Of a stretch of 64,000 nt of DNA, positions 54,174 through 64,000 are shown one piece after another. The stretch is from Heliocidaris tuberculata (taxonomy: Eukaryota > Echinodermata > Echinoidea > Camarodonta > Echinometridae). Below the pieces are notes generated by a model. The model made no database searches, was not told where the DNA came from, and saw only the letters and a program-made list of their open reading frames with translations. Both the position numbers and the translations under genes were made by a program. Position 1 is the stretch's first letter; the number at the start of each line of letters is the position of its first letter. Location of the stretch: NCBI GenBank assembly GCA_025618425.1, contig CM046835.1:14271200-14335199 (forward strand). The letters run 5' to 3'.

Positions 54174-55614
54174 TAAGTAATCTCTGTTTCGGGCGTCAGT
54201 TTCGGGTGTTATAGGTGCGAAAGGGTTTTAATTAACTATAAGTCTCGCGGTACTGTCGTCATGAGACAAGAATGGATTTGGCCGACCTCTATGGATGGCC
54301 TGACTTTTAGTATAAGGTTTGGGGCAGAAATCAAGACTAATAATTGTTTTACAGAATGTTTCGGGTCATGTGCCCCCTTGTTTTTGAAGTTGTTGAAAGG
54401 AGGAAAAAAGTTTGTTTGTTTTTGTTTTTTTTCAGGGGCGGAACTCCTATGCCTCCGCGGGGGGGGGGGGGGGAGGGGGGGAGGGGGGATGCACGTGCAC
54501 CCAGTGCACCCCCCAGCCTACGCCCTTGCATCATCAGTTTCTTTTTAGTTATACTGATTGAGCAGAAAAACAGGAACCCGGATAGGTTTTTATTGTCTAT
54601 CTCTTGGATCATATTTCTTAGATGTATTGTCGTATCACTTCTCTTATTATGATCAGGAATTTTCAGCCGGTTTTGCGCTACTTCAACGAAATATAAAGTT
54701 AGTTTGAAGATATCTTAGGACTTGGGGAGGGGGGGGGGGGGTAATCAGAAAAAAATGCCTGTCAGTCAACTTTCTGCTTCTTGGTCAAGGATCAAATGGA
54801 GCATTCTGTCATTTTCTGAGCATCTTGCATGCGGTTGAAATATTAGAAAAAACGAAGTACTGTTATTTGATAGTCATGATTCATGAACGACCCTTGAACA
54901 TCCATCACAGCCTTTCCGAAATATAATCATCCTACATCTTCTTTTGTTACCGACATCTTTCAAATATCAAATGTCAGCATAGGTTGACTTATCACTTATT
55001 TACCCATATTTCTGCTCCTCCTCCGGTAAAAACAAAACTTGATGACTTTTTGCCATCGGTACTATTCACCATGATTACTCATTGTGGATCAGTTATGAGA
55101 TTTGTTTGTTTCTTGCCTTTTTACCTGGGTTCCTTTCATATTTTCACGGTTTCACCCAAAAAAAAAAAAAAAAGTGATCTGCAGAAGGAAACTGCACGGG
55201 TTGCCCCTAGATTTATAGGGGCTATACATGCATATAGCTCCAGGGACAAAGCTTCCATTAGGTTTATTCATATAGATTTTGGGGCGTTTTTTTATAAAAA
55301 CCATGCAGCAAGTCTTCACTTTTTCCCCTTTTCCCATTCCCAACTCTCTCCGTGCACTCTTGTTCCCGCGTCTTAGTGGCGTATCTACGGGGGGGGGGGG
55401 GGGGCAGAGGGGCACGTGCCCCGGGCGGCACTTGAAGAGGGTGCAAAAGAGAGAACGAAAAGGGGGTGAAATACAAGAAAAGCAAAGTTACTCAAATATA
55501 TATTATTTCGAGTTTACATTCTCTTAGAAATTTTCCTTTCTGAACTCCCTTCTGATGATAACCTTATCTATACATTCTAATTTTTTCTAAAAATTTGGGA
55601 GGAAAAAAACACGT
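54174..55614. other. Intergenic with three poly-G tracts
   Basis: Tracts near 54459, 54729 and 55389, the first and last beside GGGGCGGAACTCC and GTGGCGTATCTACG type ends. No coding sequence recognised. Confidence 0.55.
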
Positions 55615-55618
55615 AAAA

Positions 55619-55720
55619 TGAAACCTGTCTATAAAGACCGCTCAAGGGAGACAAGAAAAGCAGTCTTTATAAGCAGGTGGTCTTTATGTACAGGTTCCTT
55701 TGATACAGGTTTCAACGAGA
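55619..55720. mobile_element. Short MITE with AAACCTGT ends
   Basis: GAAACCTGTCTATAAAGACC at the left; AGCAGTCTTTATAAGCAGGT and GGTCTTTATGTACAGGTTCC at the right. Confidence 0.6.
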
Positions 55721-58312
55721 AATACTGTTCAGGTGGTTCCTAAAGCAAGTTCATGTCTCATCTTGCCTCTTTTTCAGCTCAAGAAAATGTACAATGTTTT
55801 TTTCTTAGCTATATAATCCTACTAGGAGCTGAATGTTGACCGTAAATATGTTTCCAAGGCTAGGGATCATTTTACCCGTGGGGAATATGAGGACCAATGG
55901 AGCGAATAATCGTTAACATTCTGAATCCATAAATGTTTGGAAAATATAATGTTTTGTAGGAATGATTTAAAATTTTCCAGCAAGAATGAGAAAAAAAGAA
56001 GCATACTTTTAAAAGAGTGAACTTGGGAAAGAGAGGAGATTGCAGGGAAAGTTTTTGAAGGGCCCTTACAAGGTAGTAAAGGGAATTCTGTTGAAGACAA
56101 ACAGACAAAAGAAAACTGGAACGTCGCTCATGGGGGCAATTACAATTGAATAGCCTATCCAGCGTATGCTTTTTATTCAAGCACCCCCCCCCCCCCCCGG
56201 GCTGAAGATGGATCGACGCCATAAAGGAAGAGTGTGTTTGTGTAAAGAACGGTGAGATCAAACAAAGCAACATTCATAGTATATGTCAATTTTATGAGAA
56301 AGACAAAACTTGAAAAAAATAGTCACTTTTTATATGTAATTTGTAGCATTATTTTTGTCCAGCATATCCCTGAATTGTTGTAATTCCATTTCATGATAGC
56401 TCATAAAGAAATGAAGCACAAACAGGAGGGTAAAAATGATGCACATGGAAGCAACATTCATGCCACATGTTTAAGCACTATTGATATAAACCTTACTGGA
56501 GAAGGTCGGTACATAGTGGCCTACCGGACGCGTTGGAATTTCACCATGTCTCCATTTCTTCTTTCTTGATTTGAGTTTATGATCACTGGAACCTTGGAAA
56601 AAGTATATTGAATTCCAGACAAGGTAAATTTTCTGGCGGGGAATGAAAACAAAAACTTTAAGTCCGGTGCTTTTAGGCTGGAGGAGAGGGAGGGGGTGGT
56701 AGTCCAAATGACAGATGACAAATTTAAAATCAAATTAGAGAGGGGCAAAAAACAACTTCTAGGAGAAGAACATGATTCAGTGGAGAAAAGAAGAAGAAGA
56801 TAGAAGAATAACAAGAAGAAGAAGGGAGAATGGAAAGAAGAAGAAAATATGGAGAGAATTGGCAAAGAAAGTAAGAAAGGATGATTAAGGGCCTACTAGC
56901 TACATAAAACATTACATCGAGTCCTTATTTTTATCTGTGTGATATGATTTATTTACCGTAGAATGAAGCTCAGCAAAGAAAAACATAATATTTTCAAAGA
57001 TAAATAAAACAAAGAATCACGGAAATGGTAGAAATAAGTGCTCTTGCAAAGGAAGGTTTTAGGATGTCTATAGTCATACTCGTTAAATGTAGCCATTTGG
57101 TTGTAATGTTGTGATCAGTGTAGTCTGTCTCGCTTTTTACAATCAGTCTTTTGTGATCTTTCTGACATTACAAGAAACTGAGAAAGTTGCGTCCGACATC
57201 ACATAACATAACGGAACCTTATAACCCCTAGACATGCTGAATGAATGAGACGTACAGGCACATTGAAAATTCTTGATGAACACTAGCCAAGCTATACCAA
57301 GGAGGTACTATAGGCAACCTGCCCGAAAATGATAACTATACCAGGAATTTTTCCAAAAGGATGACACGATAACACTTTTCAAATCAGCGAGTATACATAA
57401 TGTTAATTATATTGTGAAATTTCAGGCTGACGATGCATGACTCCAAAACATGTACCATTCCGTTCTTGAAAGTGCTATATGTGTTCTTTGTTGTTATTTT
57501 AAAACCATAAATTTCGTTTTTGAACATGGGGGGGGGGGGGGGGGGGGTGGAGGGGGAGGGGGGGGGGGCTAAGAACAATATCAATCGAAAATGCTTCGTT
57601 GGTGGATAATTTTGATTTGCCATATTTCCCATAAGGCATGTGTATGAAGAAAAAAATATGAAAGGTCAACATTTAAGTTTCACAGAATAAACGGTGATTT
57701 TTGGCTGACTCTTTTAACCCTGACTAAACATAAGGCGTTCTCAGAAATTCATATTCAATGAAAATCCACTCTATATATCGTCATAAATTTTAAACATTAT
57801 AGGCGTGCTCAGAAATTCATATTCCATGAAAATCCACTCGATATGGTCATAATTTTTTTAAATGTTGTTATTGTTTGGGGTTGTTGTTTCCCCATTTGTT
57901 TTTGAATCGTGAATATGACGTTTTCCCCTTCTTCTCGGCGGTTATATGATGGTTTCCACTGATATATAAGATTAACAGTAATTAACCTTACCGCTAACCA
58001 TCTCATATACTTGGTTTCGATCCAAACCACAAAGGACACGTATGAACAGTGCCCATTATGATATATAGGCCTATCATATATAGGCTTCAATGTACAAGTA
58101 GAGTGAGAACGCGTTTAACTGCTATTTCTTTGTAGAAATATCAAAATCCATTTCTGTGCATTATATCATTGAAACCTGGCCTCACATCTTTGATAATCAA
58201 ATGATATTGAAATCATGATGTGATTCGGCATTGAATTGATAGATATAGTGGGTGATATTCTAAATTACGTGCATTGAGGGTACAACAGAAAGATACCAAT
58301 TACCCCCAGATG
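55721..58312. other. Intergenic, two short repeats only
   Basis: Poly-C near 56184, poly-G near 57530, and a 75-bp duplication at about 57735-57850 (CTCAGAAATTCATATTC, GAAAATCCACTC). Otherwise unassigned. Confidence 0.5.
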
Positions 58313-58450
58313 TTTTATTTATTTATTATTTATTAAGTTTTTATTTAAAAACAGCTAGGGTAGTCTTATCAGAGCACTAAGGCCTTCTTTAAAAAGAGCC
58401 CTGTGTACATACAGACAAAGTGGACAATGCTATAATATACAAACACAGAT
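58313..58450 (-). mobile_element. 3' end of a CR1/L2-like retrotransposon
   Basis: On the minus strand, CAGGGCTCTTTTTAAAGAAG, ACTACCCTAGC and an (AATA)n-type tail parallel the 3' end of the element at 42847. No coding part. Confidence 0.5.
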
Positions 58451-59059
58451 AACAGAAGTCAATCTATTGTTTAGATAGCTTGCATTTTGTTTAAACATAG
58501 GGCTTGGATGAAAGATCCAAAGAAATTTACCAACTCAGTGATGATAACTGATGTTTGATAATACCATTGCCGTTAATTGTGTTGAGAAGCGCGGTTGAAT
58601 CATTGGGGGGGGGGGGGGGGGGGCTTATAATCCATTTATATCCGTTTAGGTTAAAGATAGATCATACAATTCGGGAACTCAGTTCAGTGAAATAACATGG
58701 AACTAGATCAAAATAGGCTTGGCAATTGTACTTGTTTGTGTCAAGGCGGGGAGGGGGTGGCGTTGTTGTTGTTGTTGTTGTTTAATTCATGCATGACTAT
58801 GATGATTATGCTCATGATTATGTTTCCCAATACGTTTGATTGCACCTGTTTATTTATCATTTTGTGGAACCGATTTTTTGACAATTTTTGACAGGTTAAA
58901 ATTGAATGTAGGCCATCAAGTTGTTCGACATCTTTAATTCCATTTATGTCTATTTGTCTATGTTCTCATTTAAAAACAGGGTTTTGTTGTGTTCACTATA
59001 CGTGTCTATATGTTTATGTTTTTCATCTTGGGAAGTGGTGAAAAAATTATTTACAACCC

Positions 59060-59310
59060 ATGTGGTATTTACGTAAAGTAATCCTCCAGGAAAAAGAAAA
59101 ACACCTGTATCCTTTTCATGCTGAGGATGTGTATGTCATGACATTACAATCATTGCAAGATCAAGTGATTCTCGAAGTGGGGATGTTCAAAATAAGTGAA
59201 GTGCCCAATTATGTGGGGGGGGGGGGGGGGGGGTTGTGGCGGACTGGGGGGGGGGGGAGGCCAGTTGTGCCTCCCCCCCTCGTTTTTTTTTTTTTTTTTT
59301 TTTTTTTTTA
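59060..59310. repeat. Poly-G and poly-T block
   Basis: Two G runs (near 59214 and 59246) and a T run at 59284-59309; the Gly-rich ORF over it is not a gene. Confidence 0.85.
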
Positions 59311-59638
59311 AGTGATACATAATCGATGATAGAAAATGGGTTTTCCCCCAATTGTGTTCTTGTGCTCCCTGTCAAATTTTTGACCCAAAATTCATGTGTA
59401 GGCGCAACAATACCTTCGATAAAAAGTGTGGGTGCTCGAGCTCCTATATAAGCCACTCTCTCCCACGGGCTCTCGTGACTTATCAAAAATAGATCAAAGT
59501 GTATAATGTTACTGTGAATTCATCGACAAGGGAAGTCTGTAGCCGATAAAAACTGGGTCTAGTTTCCGTCAACATGTTTCCTTATACTTCATTAAATAAA
59601 CATTCATTAACACTGTAAACTTAGGTGGAATGTATAGG

Positions 59639-59926
59639 TATGGGGTAACCTCGCTAGTCATAAGGACCGCTATTCATAAGGACCACTTATTCATAAGGAC
59701 CGCTATCCATAACGCGTGACTAAATGAATAGCAGTTTTGTATGAATAGCGGTCCTCCTACATAGCGAGCAAACCATAAACAAATTACCTCGCTATTCATA
59801 AGGACTTCCGTTCATAAGGACCACTATTCATAACTCTTCATAGGGACCGCTATTCATAACGCGTGTTAAATGAATAGCGGTTTTCTATGAATAGCGGTCC
59901 TTATAAATAGCGAGTGGACCCCATAG
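59639..59926. mobile_element. MITE built of GGACCGCTATTCAT repeats
   Basis: TATGGGGTAACCTCGCTAGT at the left, AATAGCGAGTGGACCCCATA at the right. The interior holds AAGGACCGCTATTCATAA and its complement several times, with two GCGT-centred hairpins. Confidence 0.8.
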
Positions 59927-61420
59927 GTATAAGGTGAAGAGTTAGTGGTATATGCATGGTACGATAGCTGGATAGAAACTAAGGTTGCATATCGATGTTT
60001 GCCCTTCCCATGAATCCATATAGGCGTATGAGGCGGGGGGGGGGGGGGGGGGTTGCAGCCCCCGGGGAAGTTCAGAGTTACGATATTCGGGCAGTCCTCA
60101 CCTTATATTCGTGCAGAAAGGTGCCCGAATATCATATTGAAGGCAGTGATGAGCCCGAATGTGTAATTTTTCTACATTTTCACTACAAAATGTGTCAGAA
60201 ATTAAATTAAATGATTCCAAACCCCAACATGCCTAACCGTAATGTCCATGTCAACTGTAACCAATACCATTATACGGAACATGTGGACGGGGAACATGGT
60301 GATTCTTTAATTTTGTCCGGCTTTGTGCAACATGGACTTGGATACATCGGATAGACCATGAAATGCCCAACAAACGTAAAGTCCTATGTTTTAACAACAT
60401 TGAATGTGGCTTGTAAGCAGTATAATCCGAGACCTATTTTTTTCCGAATTTTTGTCGAACTTTAGCCACCATTCCGGACTTTTAAACCTGGCTAACAATC
60501 TGTGCTGTCATTTCATTTGTCATTATCAATGACGCCGTGTGACAGATAGCTTGATGACCTCTGTTATGTGGGAACTACCTGATATAATGGACCGTTTCCG
60601 CAACCCTGTTTCATGACAAAGCTCTATCTGGACATAAGGTTCATGGTCCTGCTTGACATGCAATAAAGCCGTTGGAGGGTTCAGGGTTGGTGGGAGGGGG
60701 GACCGGCTCCAGTTCCCCTTCTAACACCAATATGACTTACCTTGAATACACAAAGTGCAAAATGTGCCCCCAGTTTTTTTTCGACCAAAGAAGGCACCCG
60801 AATATATTTTTTCTAAGTTGTGCCCCCCTTTCCGAAACCTGGATCCGCCCCTGAATAAGGCAATGACATTGTACTGTTACCAGGGGCGTCATTTCAATAT
60901 TTTTAATAGAGGGGGCATGAAAGGGGATTGAAGCATATCACGCATTTTTATCAATTTAGAAATATTTTCTCCAAGGACAGAGGCGTCGTATATAACTCAT
61001 ATTCAAAGAGCTATCACCTACAAATTGAGCACAATACTGGTAATTGAAAGAGCAAAAAGAGGTGATTTTCTTGGTTATTCTCTTGAAAACAGTATGACTT
61101 TCGCCTACTTGGAATGAGTGATGAAATGTCTTTCAGAAATTGTATGTACTTGAGAGGCATGAGAATTGAAACGAAACAATTTCCAGCAGGTGAACCTTAT
61201 GTGAATGACTTACCATTGCAAAGGATAGTGTTTTCTTTTTATTCATTATTCTCCAGTCTGTTCGTGGGTATTTTGATCAAGGTATATTACCATGATTACG
61301 GGACTAGGATTTGGTCTTTCCCCGGAGAGCAGTTACTATGGTTACATATGCATGGTTCACTGGCAGCACCATCCATCCGTCTTCCATGTAGGGAGAGTCC
61401 ATCTGGAGGGAAGGCGGTGG
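59927..61420. other. Intergenic with poly-G element ends
   Basis: G tract near 60036 followed by GTTGCAGCCCCC; CTGGATCCGCCCCTG near 60839 and CAGGGGCGTCATTTC near 60881 are poly-G element ends. No gene seen. Confidence 0.5.
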
Positions 61421-64000
61421 GGGGGGGGGGGGGGGGGACATTGGGAATTACGAAATTTCGGGGGGAACCCTGACCAATTCTGCACATCCAAAATTGTCTA
61501 GTCACACGCCGTCTATTTTTGGAAACGTTATTATCGACAACAAAAATTTTCTGACTTCCTATTAAGAAACAAAAATGTCTATGAATTTCTTTCTCACGTG
61601 TTCTTGTATTTTTATGTGGGGGTGGCTGCTAATGTTAGCGTGAGAACCAAAAATGTAGTGTTCATCATGGAGAGTGATTCGTATGACATGTCACAATATT
61701 CTAACTTACACTTGTATAATGAAAAGATCATTTTAGAAATCTAACAATGAAATATAAGTTTAGTAATAGTAACAATGGAATTGTTGTATCACTTCTACGT
61801 CACCGAATATAAACCAGACAGTTTAGAGATTAATGTGGTGCTAATCGGATATAGATCAAATTCTCAGAGAAAACAAAAATAAGCCTCTAATAATTCTCTT
61901 TTAATGATGACAAGGGGCTATGTGATATCCTTGAGACGGTGCATAAAGTCAAGTCATTGCACTTGATTTGTTGGCGGAGTATAAAGTGGCTACCTTGGTC
62001 GTTTCCGCCCAGTTCCAAACCAAGTATAAGAATCGAAGCACGTTTTCTCAAACTATAGGAGAGAAAAATGATACTCATATTATGCGTGCTGTGTCTCTTA
62101 TTATTGATTTGATATGATGTGACATTCATGATCTACTTGTTTGGTTCAAGAGAGCAAGCATAGATTTATATCAGCAGAAGTACATTTCCCCCATCCTTAC
62201 CAAGAAATTTTGTAGAAGGGACGAGGAGGCAGTTTTGTTGATAGTTTTTGGAGGTGAGTGTATCCAGTGTTTATCATTTTGATTGTTGTGGTTGGGGAAT
62301 ACCATAAATATTATCTTCCTTGTTTTGATCTTGTATGTGTACAATTTTTGACTGAATGCCAACTCGATACTCTCGTTGCACGAGGGTTTCCATCTTGGAA
62401 GCGTCATTGACATACGAGGCAACAACCAAAAGAAAAATGATGGCATGAGTCTCTGAGTGTGGCGAATTACCAAATAAATTGAAGAACAGGAAAAAGGGAA
62501 ATGGAAAAGGAGAAAGGGGGAGCTACTAGAGAAAGATACCCATCAAAATATCCAGACGCTATATAGAGAAGGATAAATACGATAAAGGAATAAAGTGGAG
62601 TTTATTGTCTCATATTAGCATGAACATGATGAAACCTTTCCCTCTCATAAATCAAACTTGTTAAAGGTACTATACTTGGCTTTTGAAAATATGTACTGTA
62701 GAATTATTTCAAAACATTATGAGATGCAAGATTGTGATTGTGATTGTTGTATGGATCCCTTTAAAAGTACTCTTAGTGATGATGTTATAGTGAAATGTAC
62801 AGTGATAAGAACTAATAAGATAATCATTGAAATTCAACGTTAACTTTTCCCCTTTATAACATGATCTTAGCAACAATAACAAAAAAAAAGGACTAGAAGC
62901 GTTTCAGTATCAAACATTGTTAATTCTAGTTAAACTTTTAGGAATGTTCATCGTTAATTCTAAAACAAATTAACCAACAATACAGTCACTTTCATGACCA
63001 TGCACAATGTTTAATACATACATGAATTACCTTTGAAAAACAACCAATGCATCCCAATACAATCTTCACCCATGAACTTCGAACAGAAAACTCCGTTGTT
63101 TTCGTTAAAGTGTAACACTCTCAATAATTTAGTATTATGCGAGGAAGAGTAGCGTGGATGGAGAGTGTTAACTATTTTAGATCAAACAGAAGATTCGCAG
63201 AACACAAGATATACGGTTCAAGATGGTTCTATTTATTAACGAATTGAATGAAATGACAATATGATATAAAAGCAGTTATAGCTTTGAACTCCTATGGTTA
63301 CGCCATCAATGGGCAGGAGTATAATAAGTCCACACCGGATGGTGGGACTGAGAATACGAACATATATTTCTTACTTTCAAAACTGTATATACTCGCTTGG
63401 TCAAAATCAGGAGTGGGTGACTAATAGTGTTTCTTAGAAAGGGGGAACAAAGAGTATGTGTCCGAAGATGAAGGACCACCAGTTATTCATAAACAATCCT
63501 TGAGTGTGTGTCCGAACCTGAAGGACCACCAAATTCCAGTAGGTGACTGACCTTCTGAGAGGGTGAGGAGTGACGGTAGACATACTTATGATTATGATAC
63601 AATTTTTACCTCTTACACTAGTATTCATTGTCCCTTTGAGAGCGTTGTCCTAATCGTTCCCAGAAAGTAGGCTATCATCTCGTTATCGACCATCGATGAG
63701 TGATGAGCCTGTTTATGTCTGATCAAGGAGCTGATGTCGACATGGATTTACAGAGCATTACATGACCCCTGACACGGAAAGTTATACTTGAGGGCAACAT
63801 TTTTCTAGAAGATCACGTTCTTGGTCACAGGTGGATGGAAACCAGGGAGAATTACTTGCAGGGGGATTGGAGAGATGGATGAAGGAAGAAAAATATTGGT
63901 ATTCCGAGAAAGAAGGATGGCGACCGAAATCTAAGCTTTGAAGAGCCCCCTTGTCGCTTTTCTTACAAGAAATATATGACCTTTTGATGACACATGCCAT
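61421..64000. other. Intergenic to window end, nothing recognised
   Basis: A poly-G tract is near 61420 and a 65-bp duplication (GTGTCCGAA..TGAAGGACCACCA) at about 63456-63535. Short ORFs here show no known motif. Confidence 0.45.

Noticed and set aside
61114..61473. 119-residue ORF with a hydrophobic stretch
   Set aside because: Runs into a poly-G tract, lacks recognisable domains and has no splice or promoter context.

Overview
The window is animal nuclear DNA: long spliced introns with GT/AG borders, CpG-poor AT-rich intergenic sequence, tRNA-derived SINEs, non-LTR retrotransposon remains and very many miniature inverted-repeat elements. The abundance of palindromic MITEs, long pure poly-G/poly-C tracts and the protein sequence of the one intact gene fit a marine deuterostome invertebrate. 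An echinoderm, probably a sea urchin, is my best inference; this rests on recall of repeat styles and not on a search.

The only intact host gene I can support is ADRM1/Rpn13, the proteasomal ubiquitin receptor. It runs left to right from 2099 to 27587 in ten coding exons that join in frame to 430 residues: a Pru domain (exons 1-3), a Gly- and Ser/Thr/Ala-rich linker (exons 3-6), a 30-nt micro-exon (exon 7) and the C-terminal UCH37-binding domain with an acidic tail (exons 8-10).

Its introns are heavily loaded. Intron 1 holds two giant foldback elements, one arm of a third, a GC-rich island, a tandem duplication and a TTAA-flanked MITE lying against a TACGC-rich element. Intron 5 holds, besides repeats, an intronless 2.4-kb gene-like unit on the same strand. 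It joins Ala/Lys-rich repeats, a degenerate CCHH finger and a TatD-type metal hydrolase domain whose metal ligands all survive, but it carries two in-frame stops and one -1 frame change. This is the most unusual coding material in the window.

From 27.6 to 64 kb I recognise no intact host gene. The region is a mosaic of mobile elements: a 1.15-kb TIR element just after ADRM1, a PIF/Harbinger-like element carrying a promoter and start of an ORF (35.3-36.2 kb), a GGGCCGCGG-ended poly-G family, a filled/empty retrotransposon site pair (36.4 and 39.05 kb), a four-deep nest of insertions (40.2-45.2 kb), two dead reverse transcriptase fragments, a second, inverted copy of an intron 6 element (51 kb), and many poly-G units. 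Stretches with nothing recognisable are stated as such.
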